A stretch of 64,000 bases of DNA from Pigmentiphaga humi (lineage in GTDB: Bacteria > Pseudomonadota > Gammaproteobacteria > Burkholderiales > Burkholderiaceae_B). Below, in pieces: positions 25,580 to 32,577 of this stretch (its first letter is position 1; each line of letters starts with the position of its first letter). The DNA lies in assembly GCF_900606115.1 (NCBI RefSeq), contig NZ_UWPJ01000022.1, positions 62,001 to 126,000 of the forward strand. Reading direction: 5' to 3'. The position numbers were made by a program, and so were the translations under genes. The notes under the pieces were generated by a model. The model did no database searches. It saw only the letters and a list, made by a program, of their open reading frames with translations, and was not told the DNA's origin.

Positions 25580-25930
25580 TCAGAGAACGATCCGCCCAGC
25601 CAGCCGCGCATCGCGCGCATAGCCGCTCAACCGCTTCTCGGCCCGGAAATACAGGTCACGCTCGATCGGCAGGCCCAGCCCGCCGCGCACGGTCGCCAGC
25701 TCGTTCAAGCTGACCCAGCCGATTTCCGGCTCGCCCAGGCCCAGGTCGAAAAGACCAAAGGCGTGGTCATGGTTGTCGGGATCAATCTCGGTCAGCAGCC
25801 AGGTCGCGCCACCGTCCGGCGTGAACAGCTTGACCACCGGGGCCGGATCGAAGTCCGGGTTCTCCAGCGATGCGCGGCCGTTGGCCTGCAGCACGATGCG
25901 CTGCTCGGCAGTGATGAGTGCGTTGTTCAT
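25580..25930 (-). CDS. DUF2958-family protein (second copy)
   Basis: This 116-residue protein (MNNALITAEQRIVLQANGRA) is of the DUF2958 family, with the typical core PVVKLFTPDGGATWLLTEID and LGLGEPEIGWVSLNELATV. It is a paralogue of the 19132-19482 product. The start at 25928-25930 is set by the family; everything upstream in frame is a repeated leader (25948-26102) that is also found before radC. It probably forms an operon with the 92-residue gene downstream. Function unknown. Confidence 0.88.
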   Translation of the reverse strand: MNNALITAEQRIVLQANGRASLENPDFDPAPVVKLFTPDGGATWLLTEIDPDNHDHAFGLFDLGLGEPEIGWVSLNELATVRGGLGLPIERDLYFRAEKRLSGYARDARLAGRIVL

Positions 25931-25947
25931 GGTGAACTCCTGAAAGG

Positions 25948-26102
25948 TTGCCGGGCGGAATTGCCCGACCCTTCCGGGGCACGGCGCAGCGCAAGCAGTC
26001 AGGGGTCGCAGACGGCCGCCAGGACGCAAGCGCCATCGCGCGCAGCCCTTGACGGCGAGAACGCCGTGGCACGATGAAGGGGACAGCAAGACCGCCCCAT
26101 AC
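25948..26102 (-). repeat. Conserved leader upstream of DUF2958 (second copy before radC)
   Basis: About 155 bases just upstream of the DUF2958 start match 26729-26890, just upstream of the radC start, at about 80%. Conserved parts include GGGCGGAATTGCCCG (a small hairpin), CACGGCGCAGCGCAAGCAGT and CCCTTGACGGCG.GAACGCCGT-type hairpins. Both copies have the same orientation relative to the gene, so this may be a shared promoter or leader. Confidence 0.75.
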
Positions 26103-26183
26103 CTCCATGCAGGCCATGAATTTCCGAAACGCTGTCTCGGAAATCCGAGGCAGCGTTTTCGCCCGGCCCGCGCCGGGCGCAGC

Positions 26184-26204
26184 AAAAAGGGGCCGAAGCC
26201 CCTT
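26184..26204 (-). terminator. Rho-independent terminator after radC
   Basis: On the minus strand AAGGGGC/GCCCCTT (26198-26204 with 26187-26193, loop of 4) runs into a T-tract (plus-strand AAAAA 26184-26188). It lies directly after the radC stop. A further long imperfect hairpin (about 26126-26159) follows before the DUF2958 leader. Confidence 0.8.
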
Positions 26205-26206
26205 GG

Positions 26207-26716
26207 TCAGATCAAGCCGCATTCGGCAAACGATGTGGTGTCGGTGCCCGCCACGATGACGTGATCCAGCACGCGCACGTCCACCAGCCCCAGCGCCTCC
26301 TTGAGCCGCTGGGTCAGCGCCCGGTCGGCACCGCTCGGCTCGGGATTGCCGCTCGGATGGTTGTGCGAAATGATGACCGCCGCCGCATTGAGCCGCAGCG
26401 CCTCCTTGACCAGCTCGCGCGGATACACCGATGCGCCGTCGATGGTGCCGCGGAACATTTCGGCGTATTCGATCAGCCGATGTTGCGTGTCCATGAACAG
26501 CACCGCGAACACCTCATGCTCGAAGCCGGCCAGCTTGGCGCGCAGGTACTCCTTGACCGCCGCCGGCGACGTGAACGACGTACCGCGTTGCATCTTGCGC
26601 TCGATGGCCTGGCGCGCGGCCTCCAGAATCTGCTCGGCAGTCGCCAGCAGGTAGCGGCCCTGTGCGTCACGCACCATCAGCGAGGAATCGAACGAGGAAA
26701 AGGACAGTTGCGACAT
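26207..26716 (-). CDS. RadC/JAB-domain protein
   Basis: This 169-residue protein carries the JAMM metalloprotease-like motif of RadC proteins: HNHPSGNPEPSGAD (His118, His120, Asp131) with an upstream Glu (Glu66 or Glu68). It lacks the N-terminal helix-hairpin-helix of chromosomal RadC, as is usual for versions on ICEs and genomic islands. Such proteins are often in anti-restriction and DNA-maintenance clusters; biochemical activity is not established. Start MSQLSFSSFD at 26714-26716. The upstream leader repeats that of DUF2958. Confidence 0.9.
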   Translation of the reverse strand: MSQLSFSSFDSSLMVRDAQGRYLLATAEQILEAARQAIERKMQRGTSFTSPAAVKEYLRAKLAGFEHEVFAVLFMDTQHRLIEYAEMFRGTIDGASVYPRELVKEALRLNAAAVIISHNHPSGNPEPSGADRALTQRLKEALGLVDVRVLDHVIVAGTDTTSFAECGLI

Positions 26717-26728
26717 GATCGTGCTCCG

Positions 26729-26890
26729 GTTGCTCGGGCGGAATTGCCCGGAACCGTGGAGAGCACGGCGCAGCGCAAGCAGTCAGGGGTCGAGGACGGC
26801 TGCCAGGCCGCAAGCGTGCAAGCACGCGCAGCCCTTGACGGCGAAAACGCCGTGATACGGTGAAGGGAACAGCAAGACCGCCCACACCCG
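26729..26890 (-). repeat. Conserved leader upstream of radC (second copy before DUF2958)
   Basis: This matches 25948-26102 over its whole length at about 80% with few gaps. Both begin about 13-18 bases before the start codon of a minus-strand gene and include the same hairpin pair. Confidence 0.75.
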
Positions 26891-26916
26891 CCCAATGCAC
26901 ACACTCGCCTTTGTGC

Positions 26917-26955
26917 AAGCGGAGCGCGCAGGCCCGCCAGGGCCGAAGGCGTCAG
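26917..26955. repeat. Structured short element, copy 3
   Basis: AAGCGGAGCGCGCAGG and CCGAAGGCGTCAG enclose a 5-base stem GGCCC/GGGCC. It lies between the radC leader and the left repeat flanking the ars operon. Confidence 0.55.
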
Positions 26956-26976
26956 GGGTCAAAGCCGGATGGCCGC

Positions 26977-27034
26977 GATTCGGCACGAAGCGCGGGGCGC
27001 AGCCCGCGAACCCGACGGCGGTACGCCGGGACGC
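26977..27034. repeat. Left copy of the direct repeat flanking the ars/chr cargo
   Basis: This 58-base stretch matches 31439-31496 with 7 mismatches and no gaps (88%), same orientation. The identical core includes GCAGCCCGCGAACCCGACGG. It lies about 60 bases before arsR. Confidence 0.8.
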
Positions 27035-27072
27035 CACCAAGCGGTGTTTTCCTTTCTTCTTTCTATTAATTC

Positions 27073-27078
27073 TATAAT
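27073..27078 (+). promoter_or_regulatory. -10 element of the ars operon
   Basis: A perfect TATAAT (27073-27078) lies 18 bases before the arsR ATG in a sharply AT-rich tract (27044-27100) in otherwise GC-rich DNA. A matching -35 is weak (TTTTCC near 27047-27052). ArsR dimers would bind across this region; the overlap of promoter and start fits direct autorepression. Confidence 0.6.
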
Positions 27079-27095
27079 TGTTGTATCATCGAATA

Positions 27096-27419
27096 ATGAA
27101 TGAAGATCAAGCCGTTTCCGCCCTGAGTGCGCTGGCCCACACGCAACGACTGCGTGTATTCCGCGCCCTGGTCGTCGCCGGGCCGGAAGGACGCACGCCC
27201 AGCGTCCTCGCCGATCAGCTCGACGTGGCCCGCAATACCTTGTCCTTCCACTTGAAGGAACTGGCCCACGCTGGCCTCGTTTCCATCGAGCAGCAGGGCC
27301 GCAACCTGATCTACCGCGCCGAGTACGGTCACATGAACGGCCTGATCGGCTACCTGACCGAGCATTGCTGCCAGGGCGGCGTCTGCGAGGTTTCCGAATC
27401 CCCTAACTGCAACTGCTGA
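27096..27419 (+). CDS. arsR: ArsR arsenic-responsive repressor
   Basis: This 107-residue winged-helix repressor of the SmtB/ArsR family starts MNEDQAVSALSALAHTQRLR. The DNA-binding helix is around LADQLDVARNTLSFHLKELA (residues 39-58). The alpha-3 CxC of classical ArsR is absent. Instead Cys91, Cys92 and Cys97 near the C-terminus (HCCQGGVC) match the As(III) site described for Acidithiobacillus ferrooxidans ArsR (adjacent Cys pair plus one), with two more at 105 and 107. The start ATG at 27096 is preferred to a TTG 18 bases upstream, which lies in the -10 region. First gene of the six-gene resistance operon. Confidence 0.93.
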   Translation: MNEDQAVSALSALAHTQRLRVFRALVVAGPEGRTPSVLADQLDVARNTLSFHLKELAHAGLVSIEQQGRNLIYRAEYGHMNGLIGYLTEHCCQGGVCEVSESPNCNC

Positions 27420-27423
27420 CGCC

Positions 27424-27918
27424 ATGACCGACACCACCTACAACGCACTGTTCATCTGCACGGGAAATTCGGCCCGTTCCATCCTCGCCGAAGGCTTGCT
27501 CAATGAGCTGGGCCAAGGCCGCTTCCGTGCCTGGTCGGCCGGCAGCCACCCGAAAGGCGAAGTGAATCCGCTGGCACTCGCCACGCTGGAACGCCTGCGC
27601 CTGCCGACCACGGGCTACCGCAGCAAGAGCTGGGACGAATTCGTGGTTCCCGGTGCGCCGGTGTTCGACTTCATCTTCACCGTCTGCGACAACGCCGCCG
27701 GCGAGGCGTGTCCGCTGTGGCCGGGCCAGCCCGTCTCGGCGCATTGGGGCGTGCCCGACCCGGCCGCCGTCGAAGGCACCGAGGAACAACAGCGCAAGGC
27801 GTTCATGGACGCGGCCATCACGCTGCGCCGGCGCATAGAACTGTTCCTGTCGCTGCCGCTCCAGCGCCTCGATGCCATGTCCTTGCAGCGTGAGCTGCAC
27901 GACATTGGACGCAAGTGA
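27424..27918 (+). CDS. arsC: Arsenate reductase, low-molecular-weight phosphatase fold
   Basis: This 164-residue cytoplasmic enzyme reduces arsenate to arsenite. The phosphatase-type P-loop CTGNSARS (Cys12 to Ser19) is present, with Cys88 and Cys96 (TVCDNAAGEAC) as likely partners for the disulfide relay and an Asp-Pro at residues 111-112 for the general acid. It follows arsR by 4 bases. The reductant (thioredoxin or another thiol) cannot be told from the sequence. A second, unrelated arsenate reductase lies two genes downstream. Confidence 0.93.
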   Translation: MTDTTYNALFICTGNSARSILAEGLLNELGQGRFRAWSAGSHPKGEVNPLALATLERLRLPTTGYRSKSWDEFVVPGAPVFDFIFTVCDNAAGEACPLWPGQPVSAHWGVPDPAAVEGTEEQQRKAFMDAAITLRRRIELFLSLPLQRLDAMSLQRELHDIGRK

Positions 27919-27925
27919 GGCAACC

Positions 27926-29002
27926 ATGACCGCCAGTGCATCCGCCAGCCGCGCACCGACTGTTTCCGCCATGAGCGTGTTCGAGCGATACCTGACCGTG
28001 TGGGTGCTGCTGTGCATCGTCGCCGGCATCGCGCTCGGCCAGTTCGCGCCCGGCATGTTTCAGGCCATCGGCCGCATAGAAGTCGCCCAAGTCAATCTGC
28101 CGGTCGGCGTGCTGATCTGGGTCATGGTGATCCCAATGCTGCTCAAGGTGGATTTCGGTGCGCTCGGCCAGGTCAAACAGCACTGGCGCGGCATCGGTGT
28201 GACGTTATTCGTCAACTGGGCAGTCAAGCCGTTCTCAATGGCACTGCTGGCGTGGATCTTCATTCGGCACGTCTTCGCCGAGTGGCTGCCGGCCGACCAA
28301 CTCGACAGCTACGTGGCCGGCCTGATCCTGCTGGCCGCCGCGCCCTGCACGGCGATGGTGTTCGTCTGGAGCCGGCTGACCGGCGGCGACCCCGTATTCA
28401 CGCTCTCGCAAGTCGCACTCAACGACACCATCATGGTGTTCGCCTTCGCGCCCATCGTTGGCCTGCTGCTCGGCCTGTCGGCCATCAGCGTACCGTGGGA
28501 CACGCTACTGATCTCGGTGGCGCTTTACATCGTCATCCCGGTCATCGTCGCGCAGCTCTGGCGGCGGGCGCTGCTGCGCCGGGGCCAGGCCGCATTTGAC
28601 CGCGCCCTTGAACGCATCGGCCCGCTGTCCATCGCCGCGCTGCTGCTGACGCTGGTGCTGCTGTTCGCCTTCCAGGGCCAAGCCATCCTGCAACAACCAC
28701 TGATCATTGCCATGCTGGCGGTGCCGATCCTGATCCAGGTGTTCTTCAATTCCGGCTTGGCCTATTGGCTCAACCGCAAGACAGGCGAGCAACACTGCGT
28801 CGCCGGCCCGTCGGCCCTGATCGGCGCGAGCAACTTCTTCGAGTTGGCCGTGGCCGCGGCCATCAGCCTGTTCGGTTTCCATTCCGGCGCGGCGCTGGCC
28901 ACCGTGGTGGGTGTGCTGATCGAGGTGCCGGTGATGCTGCTGGTGGTGCGCGTGGTCAACCGCTCGCGCCGCTGGTACGAGCGCGGCCACGCAACGAACT
29001 GA
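27926..29002 (+). CDS. acr3: Acr3-type arsenite efflux permease
   Basis: This 358-residue inner-membrane protein has about ten hydrophobic segments and extrudes arsenite in exchange for protons. Recognisable Acr3/BART-superfamily features are IPMLLKVDFG, the conserved Cys in LAAAPCTAMVFVWSRL, and SALIGASNFFELAVAAAISL. GAGG lies 7 bases before the ATG at 27926 (MTASASASRAP). It is often annotated ArsB, but the sequence is Acr3 rather than the 12-segment ArsB. Confidence 0.95.
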   Translation: MTASASASRAPTVSAMSVFERYLTVWVLLCIVAGIALGQFAPGMFQAIGRIEVAQVNLPVGVLIWVMVIPMLLKVDFGALGQVKQHWRGIGVTLFVNWAVKPFSMALLAWIFIRHVFAEWLPADQLDSYVAGLILLAAAPCTAMVFVWSRLTGGDPVFTLSQVALNDTIMVFAFAPIVGLLLGLSAISVPWDTLLISVALYIVIPVIVAQLWRRALLRRGQAAFDRALERIGPLSIAALLLTLVLLFAFQGQAILQQPLIIAMLAVPILIQVFFNSGLAYWLNRKTGEQHCVAGPSALIGASNFFELAVAAAISLFGFHSGAALATVVGVLIEVPVMLLVVRVVNRSRRWYERGHATN

Positions 29003-29011
29003 GAGAAACCC

Positions 29012-29434
29012 ATGAGCAACATCACGATCTATCACAACCCGAACTGCGGCACCTCGCGCAATGTGCTGGCCCTGATCCGCAACAGCGGCGAGGAACCCAC
29101 GGTCATTGAGTACCTGAAGACGCCACCGACGCGGGAAACGCTGGTCAAGCTGCTGGCGGACGTGGGCCTGAGCGCGCGCGAGGTGCTGCGCGAGAAAGGC
29201 ACGCCCTATGCGGAGTTGGGCTTGGCCAACCCAAAATGGACGGATGATCAGTTGCTCGATGCCATCGGGCAACATCCGATCCTGATGAACCGGCCCATCG
29301 TGGTCACGCCGCTGGGCACGAAGCTGTGCCGCCCCTCGGAAACCGTGCTGGACATTCTGCCGAATCCGCAGCGCGGCGCGTTCAACAAGGAAGACGGCGA
29401 GGCGGTAGTGGATGCAAAGGGGCAGCGTGTCTGA
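29012..29434 (+). CDS. arsC: Arsenate reductase, glutaredoxin-dependent type
   Basis: This 140-residue protein matches the E. coli plasmid R773 ArsC class: [20 protein letters not shown] places the catalytic Cys at residue 12 with the downstream Arg residues (for example NRPIVV and CRPSE). It uses glutathione/glutaredoxin to reduce arsenate. It lies 9 bases after acr3. Two unrelated arsenate reductases in one operon are seen in some betaproteobacterial ars operons and may widen the range of usable electron donors. Confidence 0.94.
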   Translation: MSNITIYHNPNCGTSRNVLALIRNSGEEPTVIEYLKTPPTRETLVKLLADVGLSAREVLREKGTPYAELGLANPKWTDDQLLDAIGQHPILMNRPIVVTPLGTKLCRPSETVLDILPNPQRGAFNKEDGEAVVDAKGQRV

Positions 29435-30149
29435 TACCCGTATCGGCCTGCCGAACCTCGATGCCACGCTGTTCCAGCAGCCGGACAAGGAACGGCTCCT
29501 GACACCCGAACGCGCCACGCACGCGCCGCGCTTCCTGCTGCTCTACGGCTCGCTGCGCGACCGCTCGTACAGCCGCCTTGCCGCCGAAGAAGCGGCGCGC
29601 ATCCTGCGTGCGCTCGGCGGCGAAACACGGTTCTTCAACCCGTCGGGCCTGCCGTTGGTGGACGATGCCGGCGACGATCATTCGAAGGTAAAGGAACTGC
29701 GCGAACTGGCGCAATGGATGGAAGGCATGGTGTGGTGCTCGCCGGAGCGCCACGGCGCGATGACCGGCCTGATGAAGACGCAGATCGACTGGATTCCGCT
29801 GTCCTCCGGAGCGGTGCGCCCGACCCAGGGCAAGACGCTGGCGGTGATGCAGGTATCAGGCGGCTCGCAGTCATTCAATGCGGTCAACCAGATGCGCGTG
29901 CTGGGTCGCTGGATGCGGATGCTGACCATCCCGAACCAGTCTTCGGTCGCCAAGGCATATCAGGAGTTCGATGAAACCGGGCGCATGAAGCCCTCGGCCT
30001 ATTACGACCGCATTGTGGACGTGATGGAAGAACTGATGAAGTTCACGCTGCTCACGCGCGACGCGGCACCGTATCTGGTGGATCGGTACAGCGAGCGCAA
30101 GGAAAGCGCCGAAGCGTTGTCCAAGCGCATGAAACAGGAGTCGATTTGA
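29427..30149 (+). CDS. arsH: ArsH NADPH-dependent organoarsenical/quinone oxidoreductase
   Basis: This is a flavodoxin-fold FMN protein that oxidises trivalent methyl- and aryl-arsenicals. The sequence [20 protein letters not shown] gives the FMN-phosphate loop, and [20 protein letters not shown] is the diagnostic ArsH segment. The GTG at 29427 (240 residues, [12 protein letters not shown]) is preferred because AAGGGG lies 7 bases upstream; an in-frame ATG at 29412 would add five residues. Either start lies inside the end of the arsC gene, so translation is coupled. The stop overlaps the chrA start. Confidence 0.93.
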   Translation: MSDTRIGLPNLDATLFQQPDKERLLTPERATHAPRFLLLYGSLRDRSYSRLAAEEAARILRALGGETRFFNPSGLPLVDDAGDDHSKVKELRELAQWMEGMVWCSPERHGAMTGLMKTQIDWIPLSSGAVRPTQGKTLAVMQVSGGSQSFNAVNQMRVLGRWMRMLTIPNQSSVAKAYQEFDETGRMKPSAYYDRIVDVMEELMKFTLLTRDAAPYLVDRYSERKESAEALSKRMKQESI

Positions 30150-31351
30150 TGCCAGAGCCAGCCACCGCAGAGCGCGACAACGCCGGGCGCGTTTTTCTGG
30201 TCTTTCTGCGGCTGGGGCTGACCTCCTTCGGCGGGCCAATCGCGCACTTGGGCTACTTCCGCACGGAGTTCGTCGAGCGTCGCCGCTGGCTGGACGATCG
30301 CAGCTACGCCGATCTGGTCGCGCTGTGCCAGTTCCTGCCGGGGCCGGCCAGCAGCCAGGTCGGCATGGCGCTTGGCTTGGGCCGTGCTGGTGGGTGGGGC
30401 GCACTGGCGGCTTGGGTCGGATTCACGTTGCCCTCAGCGCTCGTACTGATCCTGTTCGCCTACGGCATTTCCGAATACCACCCGCTCGCTGAAGCCGGTT
30501 GGGTGCATGGCTTGAAAGTGGTTGCCGTCGCCGTGGTGGCGCAAGCGGTGTGGGGCATGGCGAAAACGCTGTGCCCCGACCGGCCCCGCGCCGCGCTAGC
30601 GATCCTGGCCGCGTTGCTGACACTATTGCTGCCGTCGGCCTGGGTGCAAGTCGCGGCCATCGTCATGACGGGCCTGATCGGTCGCTGGTGGCTGCAACTG
30701 CCGCCGCTGCCGGCAGCGCATCTGGCCTCGTATGCGGTGTCGCGCCGTACTGGCGCGATAGCGTTGGGCTTGCTGGCCGCGTTGCTGCTCGGTCTGCCGT
30801 TGTGGGCGGCGGCCAGCGGCTCGACGATGGCTGCGCTGATCGACGGCTTCTTCCGCGCCGGCGCACTGGTGTTCGGTGGCGGCCATGTCGTGTTGCCGCT
30901 GCTGCAAGCAGTCACCGGCTCGACCGGCGCGGTCGGCAATGCCGATTTCCTGGCCGGCTACGGTGCGGCGCAGGCCGTACCGGGGCCGCTGTTCACCTTC
31001 GCGGCCTATCTCGGCACTGTGGCCGACTGGCCCTTGCACGGCTGGCTTGGCGGGCTGGTGCTGCTGATCGTGATCTTCGTGCCAGCCTTCCTCGTGCTGA
31101 TCGGCACGCTACCGTTCTGGCAGCGGTTGCGCCACCGGCCGAGCATCCAGGCTGCAATGGCGGGCATTAACGCAGGGGTGGTCGGCATCCTGCTGTCCGC
31201 GCTCTACGACCCCGTATGGACAAGCGCCATCCACGGACGCACCGATTTCGCTCTGGCCTTGGCCGCCTTCGGCCTGCTGGTCTATGGACGCTTGCCGCCG
31301 GTGCTGGTGGTTGTGCTGGCCGCCATAGCGGGGCAAATCCTGTCTGCCTGA
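30149..31351 (+). CDS. chrA: ChrA chromate efflux transporter
   Basis: This 400-residue inner-membrane protein is of the CHR family, with two homologous halves: FGGPIAHLG in the first (near residue 30) and FGGGHVVLPLLQ in the second (near residue 245), about ten hydrophobic segments in all. It exports chromate. The ATG at 30149 overlaps the arsH stop (TGATG) and has AGGAG upstream, so it belongs to the ars operon although it handles a different oxyanion. An alternative TTG one codon earlier exists. No terminator with a T-run is evident, only CCTGAT/ATCAGG at 31347-31368. Confidence 0.94.
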   Translation: MPEPATAERDNAGRVFLVFLRLGLTSFGGPIAHLGYFRTEFVERRRWLDDRSYADLVALCQFLPGPASSQVGMALGLGRAGGWGALAAWVGFTLPSALVLILFAYGISEYHPLAEAGWVHGLKVVAVAVVAQAVWGMAKTLCPDRPRAALAILAALLTLLLPSAWVQVAAIVMTGLIGRWWLQLPPLPAAHLASYAVSRRTGAIALGLLAALLLGLPLWAAASGSTMAALIDGFFRAGALVFGGGHVVLPLLQAVTGSTGAVGNADFLAGYGAAQAVPGPLFTFAAYLGTVADWPLHGWLGGLVLLIVIFVPAFLVLIGTLPFWQRLRHRPSIQAAMAGINAGVVGILLSALYDPVWTSAIHGRTDFALALAAFGLLVYGRLPPVLVVVLAAIAGQILSA

Positions 31352-31438
31352 TCCTGCGCAGAATCAGGAGGGCGCTACGTCATGCACCTGGGTGTGCTGG
31401 GCATCAGGCGCATGCGGGTAGGCAAACGGGATGAGTGT

Positions 31439-31496
31439 GATTCGGAGCGAAACGCGGGGTGCAGCCCGCGAACCCGACGGCGGCACGACAGGACGC
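31439..31496. repeat. Right copy of the direct repeat flanking the ars/chr cargo
   Basis: This matches 26977-27034 with 7 substitutions in 58 bases and no gaps. It sits in the 161-base gap between the convergent chrA and yhcG-like genes, so the pair brackets the complete resistance operon. Confidence 0.8.
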
Positions 31497-31512
31497 ACAA
31501 ATGCTGCTTGGC

Positions 31513-32577
31513 CTACTCCGTGTCCTGCGTGCGCTGTTCGATCTGTAAGCGCGCCCGCTCGGTCGCCTGCTGCAATCGTTCGCCCAACACCGCACGCGGC
31601 GGCAAGGTGGTCAGGTACTCGGCGACGTGGATGCCCGACTTGTCCAATTCCAGTAGTTCGATTTGCTCGCGCTTCTTGCCCGTGCAGAGGATGATTCCCA
31701 GCGGCGAGGCTTCTTCCGGCTCCCGCTCGTGCTTGTCCAGCCAGCGCAGATAAAGCTCCATCTGCCCCTTGTACGCTGCCTTGAACTCGCCGATCTTCAA
31801 TTCGACGGCCACCAGCCGCCGCAGCTTGCGGTTGTAAAAAAGCAGGTCAAGGTGAAAATCCTCGTCGTCAATCGGGATGCGCTTCTGCCGGGCAACGAAG
31901 GAAAAGCCCGCGCCAAGCTCCAGCAGGAAGGCTTCCATTTCGCGGATGATCGCGGCTTCCAAGTCGCCTTCCTGCCAGCTATCCCGCAGGCCCAAGAAGT
32001 CGAGGATGTACGGATCGCGCATGACCAGCGCCGGGGTCATGCGCTGCGCATCGCGCAGGGTCGCCAGTTCCTGCGCGATGGTTGCTTCCGTCTTTTGGGA
32101 CAGCGCCGTGCGCTCGTACAGCATCGAGTCGATGCGCTCGCGCAACGTCCGCACGCTCCAGCGTTCGGCGCTCGCCATCTGCGCGTAGTAGTCCCGCTGG
32201 AGCGGGTCTTTCAGCGGGATCAGGGCGATGAAGTGCGTCCAGCTCAATTGTCGTATCAGTGATACGACAATTCGCTCGTCCGGGTAAGCGACGGCGAACT
32301 GCACCATCCGACGCAGATTCTTGACCGAAAAACTGCTGCCGTACTCCTTCACCAGTTGCGCTGCCAAGGTCAGCACGACTTCCTCGCCGTAGTCGGCCCG
32401 CCGACCTTCCAAGACCTGCGTATGGATGCGCTGGCCGATGCGCCAGTAGAGCATCGACAGCTCGCTATTCACCGCCGAAGCGGCGCGCTTGCGCGCCGCT
32501 TCGATCAATGTCCGAATGTCGCCCAGCAGCGCCGTCGGCGCTGCGGGCGAAGGAACAGATGCTTTGCGCCTGTTCAT
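31513..32577 (-). CDS. YhcG-type PDDEXK nuclease (DUF1016)
   Basis: This 354-residue protein has an N-terminal DUF1016 helical domain (about 18-155, including SWTHFIALIPLKDPLQRDYY) and a C-terminal PDDEXK nuclease domain, visible as DEDFHLDLLFYNRKLRRLVA followed by VELKIGEF with the E-x-K core. It starts inside the integrase gene (ATGA overlap at 32574-32577), so it is co-translated with the integrase. Family members have been linked to anti-phage defence, recombination and transposon functions; which applies here is unknown. It is usually a stand-alone gene, so tight coupling to an ICE integrase is notable. Confidence 0.9.
   Translation of the reverse strand: MNRRKASVPSPAAPTALLGDIRTLIEAARKRAASAVNSELSMLYWRIGQRIHTQVLEGRRADYGEEVVLTLAAQLVKEYGSSFSVKNLRRMVQFAVAYPDERIVVSLIRQLSWTHFIALIPLKDPLQRDYYAQMASAERWSVRTLRERIDSMLYERTALSQKTEATIAQELATLRDAQRMTPALVMRDPYILDFLGLRDSWQEGDLEAAIIREMEAFLLELGAGFSFVARQKRIPIDDEDFHLDLLFYNRKLRRLVAVELKIGEFKAAYKGQMELYLRWLDKHEREPEEASPLGIILCTGKKREQIELLELDKSGIHVAEYLTTLPPRAVLGERLQQATERARLQIEQRTQDTE

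Noticed and set aside
31347-31368. Terminator after chrA
   Set aside because: Only a 6-base inverted repeat (CCTGAT/ATCAGG) without a T-run.
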